From positions 806,001 through 870,000 of the forward strand of contig NZ_LT629971.1 of NCBI RefSeq assembly GCF_900108565.1: DNA of 64,000 nt. Reading direction: 5' to 3'. Source of the stretch: Mycolicibacterium rutilum. GTDB lineage: Bacteria; Actinomycetota; Actinomycetes; Mycobacteriales; Mycobacteriaceae. Under the pieces are notes generated by a model, which made no database searches, was not told where the DNA came from, and saw only the letters and a program-made list of their open reading frames with translations. The first letter of the stretch is position 1; the number at the start of each line of letters is the position of its first letter. Positions 1 through 7,568 of the stretch are shown piece after piece. Position numbers and translations under genes: made by a program.

Positions 1-1
1 C

Positions 2-889
2 CCGCAGATGGGCATCGCGGCGTGGATCATCCCGTCGATCGTCGCGTTCGGCACCGACGAGCAGAAGCAGCGGTTCCTGCCGCCGACGTTCCGCGGCGAA
101 ATGATTTGGTGCCAGCTGTTTTCCGAGCCGGGTGCCGGTTCGGACCTGGCCAGCCTGACGACCAAGGCCACCAAGGTCGACGGTGGGTGGCGCATCACCG
201 GGCAGAAGATCTGGACCACCGGCGCGCAGTTCTCGCAGTGGGGCGCACTGCTGGCCAGGACCGATCCCAGCGCGCCGAAGCACAGCGGCATCACCTACTT
301 CCTGCTGGACATGGCCAGCGACGGCGTCGAGGTCAAGCCGCTGCGCGAGCTGACCGGTAACGCGATGTTCAACACCGTGTTCATCGACGACGTGTTCGTG
401 CCCGACGAGTTCGTGCTCGGCGAGGTGAACCGCGGCTGGGAGGTCAGCCGCAACACGCTGACCAACGAGCGGGTGTCGATCGGCAGCAGCGAGCCGCCGT
501 TCCTGGCCAACCTCAACGGGTTCGTCGACTTCATGCGCGACGGTCAGTTCGACCAGATCGAGCAGAACCACGCGGGCCGGCTGATCGCCGAGGGGCACGC
601 CGCCAAGGTGCTCAACATGCGTTCCACCCTGCTGACCCTGGCCGGCGGCGACCCGATGCCTGCCGCGGCGATCAGCAAGCTGCTGTCGATGAAGACCGGG
701 CAGGGGTACGCAGAATTTGCGGTGTCCTCGTTCGGCACCGCCGCCGCGGTCGGCGACGGCGGGCAGCCGCCGGGCCAGTGGTCGGAGTACCTGCTGGGCA
801 GCCGGGCCACCACGATCTACGGCGGCACCTCCGAGGTACAGCTCAACATCATCGCCGAACGGCTGCTGGGCCTGCCGCGCGATCCGTAG
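2..889 (+). CDS. fadE6: Acyl-CoA dehydrogenase, C-terminal part (FadE6-like), 5' end outside window
   Basis: FAD-dependent alpha,beta-oxidation of acyl-CoA thioesters in fatty-acid or related beta-oxidation. The reading frame is open to the left edge, so the N-terminus lies outside the window; about 295 residues are visible. Seen: the acyl-CoA dehydrogenase signature 'WCQLFSEPGAGSDLA', the middle beta domain 'GQKIWTTGAQFSQWG', and the C-terminal helical domain ending 'TTIYGGTSEVQLNIIAERLLGLPR', where the YGGTSE loop is the family hallmark. The name FadE6 is inferred from the nearby fadD2 and LigD-type polymerase, which sit together with fadE6 in M. tuberculosis (Rv0269c-Rv0271c). Here it is on the opposite strand to fadD2 and separated from it by three genes. 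Family assignment is secure; the exact paralogue is less so. Confidence 0.85.
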   Translation, partial: PQMGIAAWIIPSIVAFGTDEQKQRFLPPTFRGEMIWCQLFSEPGAGSDLASLTTKATKVDGGWRITGQKIWTTGAQFSQWGALLARTDPSAPKHSGITYFLLDMASDGVEVKPLRELTGNAMFNTVFIDDVFVPDEFVLGEVNRGWEVSRNTLTNERVSIGSSEPPFLANLNGFVDFMRDGQFDQIEQNHAGRLIAEGHAAKVLNMRSTLLTLAGGDPMPAAAISKLLSMKTGQGYAEFAVSSFGTAAAVGDGGQPPGQWSEYLLGSRATTIYGGTSEVQLNIIAERLLGLPRDP

Positions 890-975
890 CAGCCGGCGGG
901 CCGATTCGCGGATAGCGGTTGCCACCGGGCGTAACCTGGAATTAATCGGTTGCGTCAAGGCGTTTGGTGGTAGGT

Positions 976-1251
976 ATGAGCAACCTCAAGAACCGTGTCA
1001 TCCGCATCGCCGTGGGCTCCGCCGCGGCGGTGGGCTTCCTCACCGCCCCGACGCTTCTCGCCGGCCAGCCCGCGGTGCCGCAGGCCCAGCCCTGCTACAA
1101 CGGCGTCGTCGTCGGCAACCCGTGGGCCACATCGTGCAACTTCGGTCCCCGGCCGCCGCGCGTGCGCGGCAGCGCCCCGGACCAGACCGCGATCATCGCC
1201 TGCCGCAACATCCCCGGCTGCCTGTCCTGGTACGTCAACGGCCCCTGGTGA
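976..1251 (+). CDS. Small secreted cysteine-containing protein
   Basis: A 91-residue protein with a typical Sec signal: basic N-terminus (MSNLKNRVIR), a hydrophobic Ala/Gly-rich core around residues 10-30, and a likely signal-peptidase site after the ALLAGQPA-like segment. The mature part has four cysteines (in PCYNG, TSCNF, IACRN and PGCLS), suggesting disulphides in the cell wall or medium. I chose ATG 976; a TTG at 964 in the same frame would add four residues. The stop codon overlaps the GTG of the next gene by 4 bases, so the two are probably translationally coupled. It resembles many short exported mycobacterial proteins of unknown function; no function is assigned. Confidence 0.7.
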   Translation: MSNLKNRVIRIAVGSAAAVGFLTAPTLLAGQPAVPQAQPCYNGVVVGNPWATSCNFGPRPPRVRGSAPDQTAIIACRNIPGCLSWYVNGPW

Positions 1252-1610
1252 CCGTCCGCCAGGCGTTTAACGTCCTGCCCGACGGCAACCCGGTACGCAT
1301 GGTTAACGATGTCGAGAAGCGCTGGGACCGGCCCGCGGCGTTCCGGGCCGCCGCCACCTACGCCGGTGTCGTCGTGGGGGTTGCGGCTGTCGTGTTCGTC
1401 GCCTACGCGCTGATCTCCAAGACCTCGATCGTGGCGGCGTCCGCCGTCCCCGCGGTGCTGTTCCTCGGCGGCCTCGGGGCGTTCGTGAAGACCTATCAGG
1501 TGTGGAAGGCGCAGGGCACCTGGGTGCCGTGGCAGGGCGCCGGTTGGTTCCTGCTCACCCTCATGCTGGTGTGCCTGGCGATCCCCGGCGCCGCCGCGAT
1601 GGCTGATTAG
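1248..1610 (+). CDS. Small integral membrane protein of unknown function
   Basis: 120 residues starting at a GTG that overlaps the stop of the secreted-protein gene (GTGA). A soluble N-terminus of about 35 residues (includes 'NDVEKRWDRPAAF') is followed by three hydrophobic stretches near residues 36-58, 62-84 and 97-117, so a three-helix inner-membrane protein is likely. It may work with the secreted protein encoded just upstream, since the two are coupled. No recognised domain or catalytic motif. The same frame is open far upstream, but those codons lie inside the acyl-CoA dehydrogenase and secreted-protein genes and are not coding. Confidence 0.6.
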   Translation: MTVRQAFNVLPDGNPVRMVNDVEKRWDRPAAFRAAATYAGVVVGVAAVVFVAYALISKTSIVAASAVPAVLFLGGLGAFVKTYQVWKAQGTWVPWQGAGWFLLTLMLVCLAIPGAAAMAD

Positions 1611-2392
1611 GGCACGATCGAATCCACGTAGCCACCGTCGGCACGCACCGCGGCACCCGTCGTCGCCGACGCCAGCGGCGACGCGAGATAGGCCACCAGA
1701 TTAGCGATTTCGGCCGGCTCGATGAGGCGCTGCAGCAGTGACTGCGGCCGGTGGTTGCGCATGAACTCGCGCTGCGCCTGCTCCCACGGCAGCGACCGGT
1801 CTACGAGTTGGTAGACGAAATCCTCAACGCCTGCAGTGTGCGTCGGGCCGGCGATCACCGAGTTCACCGTCACGCCGGTGCCTGCGGCGTCCTTGGCGAA
1901 ACCCCGCGACAGCGCGAGCAGCGCGGTCTTGGAGACGCCGTAGTGGATCATCTCCTCCGGGATCACCAGCGCGGAGTCGCTGGCGATCTGGATGACCCGG
2001 CCCCAGCCGCGCTCCGTCATCGCCGGCAGATAGGTGCGGATGAGACGCGCGGCGGCAAGGACGTTGACCTCGAAGTACTTTCGCCACTGCTCGTCGGTGA
2101 TCTCGCGGGCGGGCACCGCCCCGAAGATGCCGAGGTTGTTGACCAGGATGTCGACATCCGGCAGCTGCTCGACGAGTTCGGCGACCCCGTCGTCGGTCGT
2201 CACGTCGACCGCCACCCCGAACGCGTCGCCCGGCAGCGTGGCGACGGCCTCCTCGACCCGTTCGGGTGTGCGGCCGTTGACCGCGACCCTGGCGCCGCCG
2301 ACTGCCAGCGCCTCGGCGATCGCCAGGCCGATGCCCTGGGTGGATCCTGTGACGAGTGCGGTCTTACCGCTCAGATCGATGTTCACGCCCAC
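1607..2392 (-). CDS. SDR family oxidoreductase
   Basis: Short-chain dehydrogenase/reductase, 261 residues, the classical length. Visible motifs: cofactor-binding TGSTQGIG near residue 16, the NNLG (usually NNAG) motif near residue 85, a catalytic Ser region 'QIASDSAL' and the YGVSKTA (YxxxK) active site near residue 155, then 'ITGPTHT'-type substrate loop 'VIAGPTHTAGV'. The residues after the second strand (NGRTPERV) suggest NADP(H). The substrate is unknown. The start is GTG at 2392; a second in-frame GTG lies two codons further in. It ends three bases inside the convergent membrane-protein gene. Confidence 0.85.
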   Translation of the reverse strand: MGVNIDLSGKTALVTGSTQGIGLAIAEALAVGGARVAVNGRTPERVEEAVATLPGDAFGVAVDVTTDDGVAELVEQLPDVDILVNNLGIFGAVPAREITDEQWRKYFEVNVLAAARLIRTYLPAMTERGWGRVIQIASDSALVIPEEMIHYGVSKTALLALSRGFAKDAAGTGVTVNSVIAGPTHTAGVEDFVYQLVDRSLPWEQAQREFMRNHRPQSLLQRLIEPAEIANLVAYLASPLASATTGAAVRADGGYVDSIVP

Positions 2393-2415
2393 CTACTACC
2401 ACCGGGCGGGCGCGG

Positions 2416-4122
2416 CTATTCCTTTTTCGACTCGGTGTCGAGCTCCATCTCGCGCAGCTCGCGCTTGAGGATCTTGCCGGTCGGGTTGCGCGGCAGTTCG
2501 TCGATGAACACGACCTCGCGCGGGACCTTGTAGCGGGCCAGGTGGTCACGCACGTAGTGCTTGATGTCGTCCTCGCCGATCGAGGCGCCGTCGGCCTTGA
2601 CCACGAACGCACGCAACCGGTGGCCCCACTCCTTGTCCTCGACGCCCAGCGCGGTGGCCTCGACGACCTCCGGGTGTCCGCTGATCAGATCCTCGACCTC
2701 GGCCGGGAACACGTTCTCCCCGCCGGACACGATCATCTCGTCGTCGCGGCCGCTGACGTAGAGCAGGCCGTCCTCGTCGAAGTAGCCGACGTCGCCCGAG
2801 GACATCAGGCCGTCGACGATCTGCTTGTGCCCGCCGCCGGTGTAGCCCTCGAACGGGAAGAAGTTGCCGACGAAGATCCGGCCCACCTCGCCCTGCGGTA
2901 GCTCGTTGCCGTTGTCGTCGAGGATCTTGACCTTCACGCCCTTGACGACGGGCCCGACCGTGGCGGGGTTCTTCTTCAGATCCTCGGGCCGCGCGATCGT
3001 GGCGAACGCGATCTCGGTGGACCCGTAGAGGTTGTAGATCACCGGTCCCAGCGTCTCGAGCGCGCGGGTCGCGAGTTCCGCGCCGAGTTGGGAGCCCGAG
3101 ACGAACACGATGCGCAGCGAGGACAGGTCCGGTTTGGTGTCCATGGCGTCGTACGCGTCGAGCATGCGCGACAACATCACCGGCACCACCACGATGCCGG
3201 TCACCTTGTGTTTCTCGATGTCGGCGAACACGGTGGCGGGCTTGAACTTGCGCCGCAGCACCAGCGTGTTGCCCAGCATCATCGCGATCGTCGCGTGCAG
3301 GAAGCCCAGCGCGTGGAACATCGGCGCCGGCAGCGACGTCAGTTCTCCGCCCTTGAACGGGACGTGCGAGAGCACCCCGCCGATCGGCGCGAGGGTCGGT
3401 GGTGTACTTCTGTTGGCGCCCTTGGGAGTTCCGGTGGTGCCGCTGGTCAAGATGATCACCGACGAGTGTCGGGTCGCCTTCGGCGCACGCTTGCCCGAAC
3501 TGCGGGCGACGAAGTCCTCGAGGGTCTCGTCGGTGCTGCCCGACGGCTCGTCCTTCTCCGGGTTCACCCCGAGCGCACGCAGCTTGCCCAGCGGCGGGTC
3601 GGCCTTGGCCACCGCCTGGCAGTACTCGTCGTCGTAGATGATCAGCTTGGCGCCCTCGCGCTCGGAGACCTCTTTGATCTGCGGGCCGGAGAACTCGCTG
3701 TTGAGCAGGATGATGCGCGCGCCGGTGCGGGCCGCCCCGTAGAACGCGACCAGGAACCAGCGGTGGTTGCGGGCCAGGATCGCGACGCCGTCGCCGCCCT
3801 TGATGCCCTTCTCGAGCAGCCCGTTGGCCACCTCGTGCGCGGCCTCGTCGAGTTCGGCGAAGGTCATCTCACCGAAGTCGTCGATGATCGCGGTGCCGTT
3901 GGGGGTGCGCCGCGCGTTGAGGGCGGGGATCATCCCGAACTCGCCCCAGCGCCGGATGTCGGCGAGCATCGCGGCGACGTTCTGCGGTGGTTCGAGCTTG
4001 AACGCGCCCGCGCCGAACATCTTGGCGGCGTAATGCAGCTCGGCCGACCCCCGTTCGACGAGCTGCTGCGCCTTGGCGACTGCCTGCAACGGAAGATCGG
4101 TGAGCTTGGGGGTGCGAGCCAT
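2416..4122 (-). CDS. fadD2: Fatty-acid-CoA ligase FadD2
   Basis: Acyl-adenylate forming enzyme that activates fatty acids to acyl-CoA using ATP. 568 residues. The P-loop-like motif ILTSGTTGTPKG lies near residues 225-236, the adenylate-binding YGSTE near 366-370, the SGDVGYFDEDGLLYVSGR hinge near 440, and the C-terminal lysine motif PTGKILKREL near 547. The sequence agrees closely with what I recall of M. tuberculosis FadD2 (Rv0270), including the N-terminal KLTDLPLQAVAK and 'MIPALNARRTPNG' segments. The divergent neighbour at 4178 is the Rv0269c-like polymerase, as in M. tuberculosis, which supports the orthology. Start ATG at 4122 leaves a 55-base divergent promoter region. Confidence 0.92.
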   Translation of the reverse strand: MARTPKLTDLPLQAVAKAQQLVERGSAELHYAAKMFGAGAFKLEPPQNVAAMLADIRRWGEFGMIPALNARRTPNGTAIIDDFGEMTFAELDEAAHEVANGLLEKGIKGGDGVAILARNHRWFLVAFYGAARTGARIILLNSEFSGPQIKEVSEREGAKLIIYDDEYCQAVAKADPPLGKLRALGVNPEKDEPSGSTDETLEDFVARSSGKRAPKATRHSSVIILTSGTTGTPKGANRSTPPTLAPIGGVLSHVPFKGGELTSLPAPMFHALGFLHATIAMMLGNTLVLRRKFKPATVFADIEKHKVTGIVVVPVMLSRMLDAYDAMDTKPDLSSLRIVFVSGSQLGAELATRALETLGPVIYNLYGSTEIAFATIARPEDLKKNPATVGPVVKGVKVKILDDNGNELPQGEVGRIFVGNFFPFEGYTGGGHKQIVDGLMSSGDVGYFDEDGLLYVSGRDDEMIVSGGENVFPAEVEDLISGHPEVVEATALGVEDKEWGHRLRAFVVKADGASIGEDDIKHYVRDHLARYKVPREVVFIDELPRNPTGKILKRELREMELDTESKKE

Positions 4123-4177
4123 GAAGCCACAATATGTGACCGGCGTCGCACCGCGGCCGGGAAACTAGCATGACGGT

Positions 4178-5428
4178 ATGGCCGCACCCCAGTACTTGGA
4201 GGTCGAGGGTCAACAGGTGCCGATCACCAGCCCCGACAAGGTGGTCTTTCCGGCCACCGACACCGCCGGGCCGGTCACCAAGTCCGATCTCATGCAGTAC
4301 TACCTCAGCGTCGCCGACGGTGCGCTGCGCGGTGTGCGGGACCGCCCGATGATCCTCAAGCGGTTCGTCAAGGGCATCACCGAGGAGGCGGTGTTCCAGA
4401 AGAGAGCACCGAAGAACCGACCGGACTTCGTGTCGGTGGCCGAGCTCAAGTACGCGTCGGGAACGTCGGCCGCCGAGGCGGTCCTGCACGACGCGGCCGG
4501 GCTGGTGTGGGCGGTCAACAGCGGATGCGTCGACCTCAACCCGCACCCGGTGCGCGCCGACGACCTCGCGCACCCCGACGAGCTGCGCGTGGATCTGGAC
4601 CCGATGCCCGGGGTGACCTGGCCGCAGATCATCGACGTGGCCTTGTTGTCGCGCGAGATCCTCGAAGAGCACGGGCTGACCGCCTGGCCGAAGACCTCCG
4701 GTTCCCGTGGCTTCCACATCTACGCGCGCATCGAGCGGCGCTGGCCGTTCAAGTTCGTCCGGCTCGCCGCGCAGGCGGTGGCCCGGGAGGTGGAACGCCG
4801 GGCACCCGAGATCGCGACCGCGCGCTGGTGGAAGGAAGAGCGCGAGGGCGTGTTCGTCGATTTCAACCAGAACGCGTTCGACCGGACCGTGGCCTCGGCG
4901 TACTCGGTGCGCGCCACGCCCGACGCCCGGGTGTCGACGCCGCTGCTGTGGAGCGAGGTGCGGGGCTGCCGGCCCGAGGCGTTCACCATCGCGACGGTGC
5001 CGGACCGGTTCGCCGAAGTCGGCGACCCCTGGGAGGGGATCGACGACGCGGCGGGTTCGCTCGACGCGCTGCTCGACCTGGCCGACCGGCTCGGTCCCGC
5101 CGAGAAGGCCCCGCGGGGATCCAGGCGGACGAAGGACGGTCGCCGCGAATCGACCATGCCGCTCATCGAGATCGCCCGCACCAAAACCAAGGACGAAGCG
5201 ATGGCCGCGCTCGACGAATGGCGCCGACGTTACCCGTCGGTAGCCGAAATGCTGGCGCCCGCAGATGTTCTCGTCGACGGTATGCGCGGGCCCAGTTCGA
5301 TCTGGTATCGGATCCGGATCAACCTGCAGCATGTGCCCGAAGACCAGCGGCCACCGCAGGAGGAGTTGCTCGCCGACTACAGCCCGTGGACCGACTATTC
5401 CGGGCCGCAGTGGATGCGCGGTGGCTGA
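4178..5428 (+). CDS. LigD-type polymerase/primase domain protein (PolD2-like, Rv0269c family)
   Basis: Stand-alone archaeo-eukaryotic primase (PrimPol) domain of the kind fused to ATP-dependent ligase in LigD; family members extend or gap-fill DNA, often with ribonucleotides, in end joining or excision repair. 416 residues. Metal-binding carboxylates are visible as DLDP (Asp139, Asp141) and in VFVDFNQN (Asp228), and the nucleotide-binding His180 in SGSRGFHIYAR. The C-terminal region (residues 320-416, KTKDEAMAALDEWRRRYPS) is an accessory extension, missing from the second PrimPol at 11901. No ligase, nuclease or Ku gene lies nearby. Orthology to M. tuberculosis Rv0269c and M. smegmatis PolD2 is inferred from the fadD2 neighbourhood. 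Confidence 0.88.
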   Translation: MAAPQYLEVEGQQVPITSPDKVVFPATDTAGPVTKSDLMQYYLSVADGALRGVRDRPMILKRFVKGITEEAVFQKRAPKNRPDFVSVAELKYASGTSAAEAVLHDAAGLVWAVNSGCVDLNPHPVRADDLAHPDELRVDLDPMPGVTWPQIIDVALLSREILEEHGLTAWPKTSGSRGFHIYARIERRWPFKFVRLAAQAVAREVERRAPEIATARWWKEEREGVFVDFNQNAFDRTVASAYSVRATPDARVSTPLLWSEVRGCRPEAFTIATVPDRFAEVGDPWEGIDDAAGSLDALLDLADRLGPAEKAPRGSRRTKDGRRESTMPLIEIARTKTKDEAMAALDEWRRRYPSVAEMLAPADVLVDGMRGPSSIWYRIRINLQHVPEDQRPPQEELLADYSPWTDYSGPQWMRGG

Positions 5429-5494
5429 CGGGTTTGCTGCGTCGGGGTATTTAGGCTTCTTACCAAAGTATTAGCCACTGCTCCCAGTTGCCTT

Positions 5495-5512
5495 AAGTTG
5501 ACGCCCTAACTT
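5495..5512. promoter_or_regulatory. Inverted repeat AAGTT-n8-AACTT upstream of the STAS gene
   Basis: Perfect 5-base arms separated by 8 bases, centred about 45 bases before the ATG at 5549 and located in a 120-base intergenic region. Could be an operator for the STAS gene. The arms are short, so chance is possible. Confidence 0.3.
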
Positions 5513-5548
5513 GGGTTTCACGTTGAGGTGCTTCGAGGGGAGGCAGTG

Positions 5549-5959
5549 ATGTACGGCAATCCGTCATTCGACTGCGCAGGCGCCCAGATTCATGCGGTGT
5601 GTCGCCAACTGGCGACGGTCGTGACTGTCGATGGAACCATCGACGACACCAACATTGAACGGGTTTCCGCGCTGGCACGTCGGTTCGTGCTCACCGAGAA
5701 GCCCTTTGTTCTCGACCTGAGCGGAGTGACTTCGGCTGCGGGACAGCTCATCTCGATGCTCTACGACGTCGACGAGTCCTGCTTCCACGCCGATGTGGAA
5801 TGGTCGGTGATCGCCAGCGACGCCGTGGCCCGCGTACTGCGCGCCTCCGGTGTCAGCTTCCCGGTCGCCGAGTCGGTGCCCGAGGCGCTCCATCAGTTCG
5901 CTGACAACATCGACCAGCGCCGCCGTCTGCTGCCGCTGTTGACCAAGAAGACCGCATAG
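5549..5959 (+). CDS. STAS-domain protein (anti-sigma factor antagonist-like)
   Basis: 136-residue protein with the STAS fold pattern: beta strand 'LATVVTVDGTIDDTNI', then 'FVLDLSGVTSAAGQLISMLY', followed by alternating strands and helices to a charged C-terminus (RRRLLPLLTKKTA). In canonical antagonists the phosphorylated serine sits in a DSxG-type loop; here the equivalent loop reads TSAAG, so phosphorylation may occur on the Thr or Ser, or not at all. An AGGGGAGG ribosome site lies 6 bases before ATG 5549; in-frame GTGs at 5528 and 5546 are less well placed. No kinase or sigma factor is adjacent. It is unrelated in position to the second STAS gene at 17708. Confidence 0.72.
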   Translation: MYGNPSFDCAGAQIHAVCRQLATVVTVDGTIDDTNIERVSALARRFVLTEKPFVLDLSGVTSAAGQLISMLYDVDESCFHADVEWSVIASDAVARVLRASGVSFPVAESVPEALHQFADNIDQRRRLLPLLTKKTA

Positions 5960-6079
5960 CGGAAGGCGAAAGCGTGCTACTCGACATTCGTTGGCTCGGA
6001 TACCTGCTCGGCCGCCGGCACACGCCGGCCAGGCAGGTCGGCCACTCAGCTCACTGACACTGCCCCGTCGGCCTGCGCC

Positions 6080-6445
6080 GTGCGGTGGATCGTCGACGGG
6101 ATGAACGTGATCGGCTCCCGCCCCGACGGATGGTGGCGGGACCGGCACCGGGCCATGACCACCCTGGTCGAACGGCTCGAGCGGTGGCGACCCGACGGTG
6201 ACGCCGTCACCGTCGTGTTCGAACGTCCACCCGATCCACCGATCGGCTCGTCGGCCATCACGGTGACGCATGCACCGCATGCCGCGCCCGACTCCGCCGA
6301 CGACGAGATCGTGCGCCTGGTGCGGGCCGACGCCGACTCCGCCGGGATCACCGTCGTCACCTCCGACCGCGCGCTGGCCGAGCGGGTGCGTGCCGCCGGG
6401 GCGGCGGTCCACCCCGCCGAGCGGCTCCGTGACCTCATCGATTGA
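6080..6445 (+). CDS. NYN/PIN-like nuclease-domain protein
   Basis: 121 residues of a small NYN (YacP-like) domain, a PIN-type fold associated with RNA cleavage. Conserved acidic positions are visible: Asp6 with Asn9 in WIVDGMNVIG, the acidic patch SADDEIVRL near residue 76, and the final Asp in VVTSDRALAERV near residue 98. The family shape and length fit a single-domain nuclease. The start is GTG 6080. The stop lies in a 17-base tandem duplication shared with the convergent gene. RNA substrate and partners are unknown. Confidence 0.75.
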   Translation: MRWIVDGMNVIGSRPDGWWRDRHRAMTTLVERLERWRPDGDAVTVVFERPPDPPIGSSAITVTHAPHAAPDSADDEIVRLVRADADSAGITVVTSDRALAERVRAAGAAVHPAERLRDLID

Positions 6446-6462
6446 GTGACCTCATCGACTGA
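6429..6462. repeat. 17-base tandem duplication covering two convergent stop codons
   Basis: Two adjacent copies of GTGACCTCATCGAyTGA (6429-6445 and 6446-6462) differing at one base. The first copy holds the TGA stop of the NYN gene; the second holds the reverse-strand stop of the TIGR03086 gene (6452-6454). A recent slippage-type duplication is the simplest explanation. Confidence 0.9.
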
Positions 6463-7075
6463 CCGGCCGCCAGTCCGGCGACCGCCCGAGGTGGCGCAGC
6501 AACCGGTCCAGGTCGCCCGCCCCGTCACGCTGCACCAGCGCGTGCGCGAACGGTGAATCGTCCGCATCACGGAACTCCTCATCCGGAACGGCCAGGGCGA
6601 TCGGCAGCACTGCAGCGAGGACCTCGGTTGGTGGTTCGAACGGCACGCCGAGGCTGCGAGCCACATCCCAGCCGTGCACGACGTAGTCGACGAAGTGGAA
6701 CCCGATCGCCATGGCGCCGGGAATGGTTGCGCCAGGACCGAATTCGGGCATGGCGAACGTGGCGTCCAGCACCCCGGGTGCGCTGAACGCGTCCAACACG
6801 TCGGCGGCGGCCGCGGCGTAGGCACCTGCGGGGTCCGCGCGCACCGCGTCGGCAACCGTCGCCGGATCCCACACGGCCAGATCGTCGCCCCCGCCGCGGG
6901 CGGCCGCCGCGAACCCTCGGTGCTGCACCGTCATGTGCGCGAGGAGGTCGGCGAGATCCCAGCCCGCGCACGGGGTGGGGCGGGTGAGGTCTTCGGTCGT
7001 CACCGCCGCGACGAGGTCGACGGACGCGGCAACGGCCGCCCGGTGCAGCAGTCTGACATCAGTATTAGTATGCAT
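6452..7075 (-). CDS. TIGR03086-type DinB/mycothiol-dependent maleylpyruvate isomerase-like protein
   Basis: 207-residue metal-binding four-helix protein of the DinB-like superfamily common in actinobacteria, where members are thought to use mycothiol. The metal-ligand histidines are visible: 'WDLADLLAHMTVQHRGF' (helix with H near residue 50) and 'FHFVDYVVHGWDVARSLG' (HxxDxxxHxWD) near residue 135. The start is ATG 7075 (MHTNTDVRLL); the frame is open further upstream but that region is the divergent promoter. It is divergent from the MarR gene at 7127 and is a likely target of that regulator. Substrate unknown. Confidence 0.78.
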   Translation of the reverse strand: MHTNTDVRLLHRAAVAASVDLVAAVTTEDLTRPTPCAGWDLADLLAHMTVQHRGFAAAARGGGDDLAVWDPATVADAVRADPAGAYAAAAADVLDAFSAPGVLDATFAMPEFGPGATIPGAMAIGFHFVDYVVHGWDVARSLGVPFEPPTEVLAAVLPIALAVPDEEFRDADDSPFAHALVQRDGAGDLDRLLRHLGRSPDWRPVSR

Positions 7076-7084
7076 GCGCTGACG

Positions 7085-7100
7085 ATATGCATCTGCGTAT
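7085..7100. promoter_or_regulatory. MarR-type operator palindrome ATATGCA-TC-TGCGTAT
   Basis: A 16-base near-perfect palindrome (6 of 7 arm positions match) in the 51-base gap between the divergent TIGR03086 and MarR genes. Size and position are typical of a MarR operator that controls both the regulator and the divergent gene. A related half-site, TATGCATGCG, lies just to the left. Confidence 0.65.
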
Positions 7101-7126
7101 GATCTGTCAACGCCTAACATCGCGAT

Positions 7127-7558
7127 GTGCCACCGCAGCGTCGTCCCGACCTCGCGGCGATGCTTGCGCCGCTGATCCGCCGGCTGATGGCGGCCGAACG
7201 CCCGGTACTGCAGGCACACGGGCTGTCGATGTGGGGCTACACCGTGCTGACCGCGCTGGATGATTCGCCGATGCGCACCCAGGCCGCGCTCGCCGAAGCC
7301 ATCGGCGCCGACAAGACCCGGATCATCGCGACGCTCGACGAACTCCAGGCCGCGGGCCATATCGAACGCCGGCCGGACCCCGACGACCGGCGCGTGCGCC
7401 TGTTGGCCATCACCGAGGCGGGCCGAGACCTCAAGGATTCGGTGCAGGCCGAGATCCAACGCGGTGAGGACCGCTGGCTGTCGGTGCTGAGCCCCGGTGA
7501 CCGCGAGGCGTTCCTGCGCGCGCTACACGAGATGACGCGCGTCGACGGCACCCCATAG
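7127..7558 (+). CDS. MarR family transcriptional regulator
   Basis: 143 residues with the winged-helix pattern of MarR: 'MRTQAALAEAIGADKTRIIATLDELQAAGHIERRPDPDDRRVRLLAITEAGR', in which the recognition helix (DKTRIIATLDEL) and wing with DPDDRRVR are diagnostic. N- and C-terminal helices form the dimer interface. The GTG start lies 26 bases after a palindromic operator. The purine permease starts 10 bases after the stop, so the two are probably co-transcribed, and the divergent TIGR03086 gene shares the control region. The ligand is unknown. Confidence 0.88.
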   Translation: MPPQRRPDLAAMLAPLIRRLMAAERPVLQAHGLSMWGYTVLTALDDSPMRTQAALAEAIGADKTRIIATLDELQAAGHIERRPDPDDRRVRLLAITEAGRDLKDSVQAEIQRGEDRWLSVLSPGDREAFLRALHEMTRVDGTP

Positions 7559-7568
7559 GGTCTGAGGA

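Noticed and set aside
717..1247. Extended start for the small membrane protein gene
   Set aside because: Those codons lie within the acyl-CoA dehydrogenase and secreted-protein genes; GTG 1248 gives a coupled 120-residue protein.
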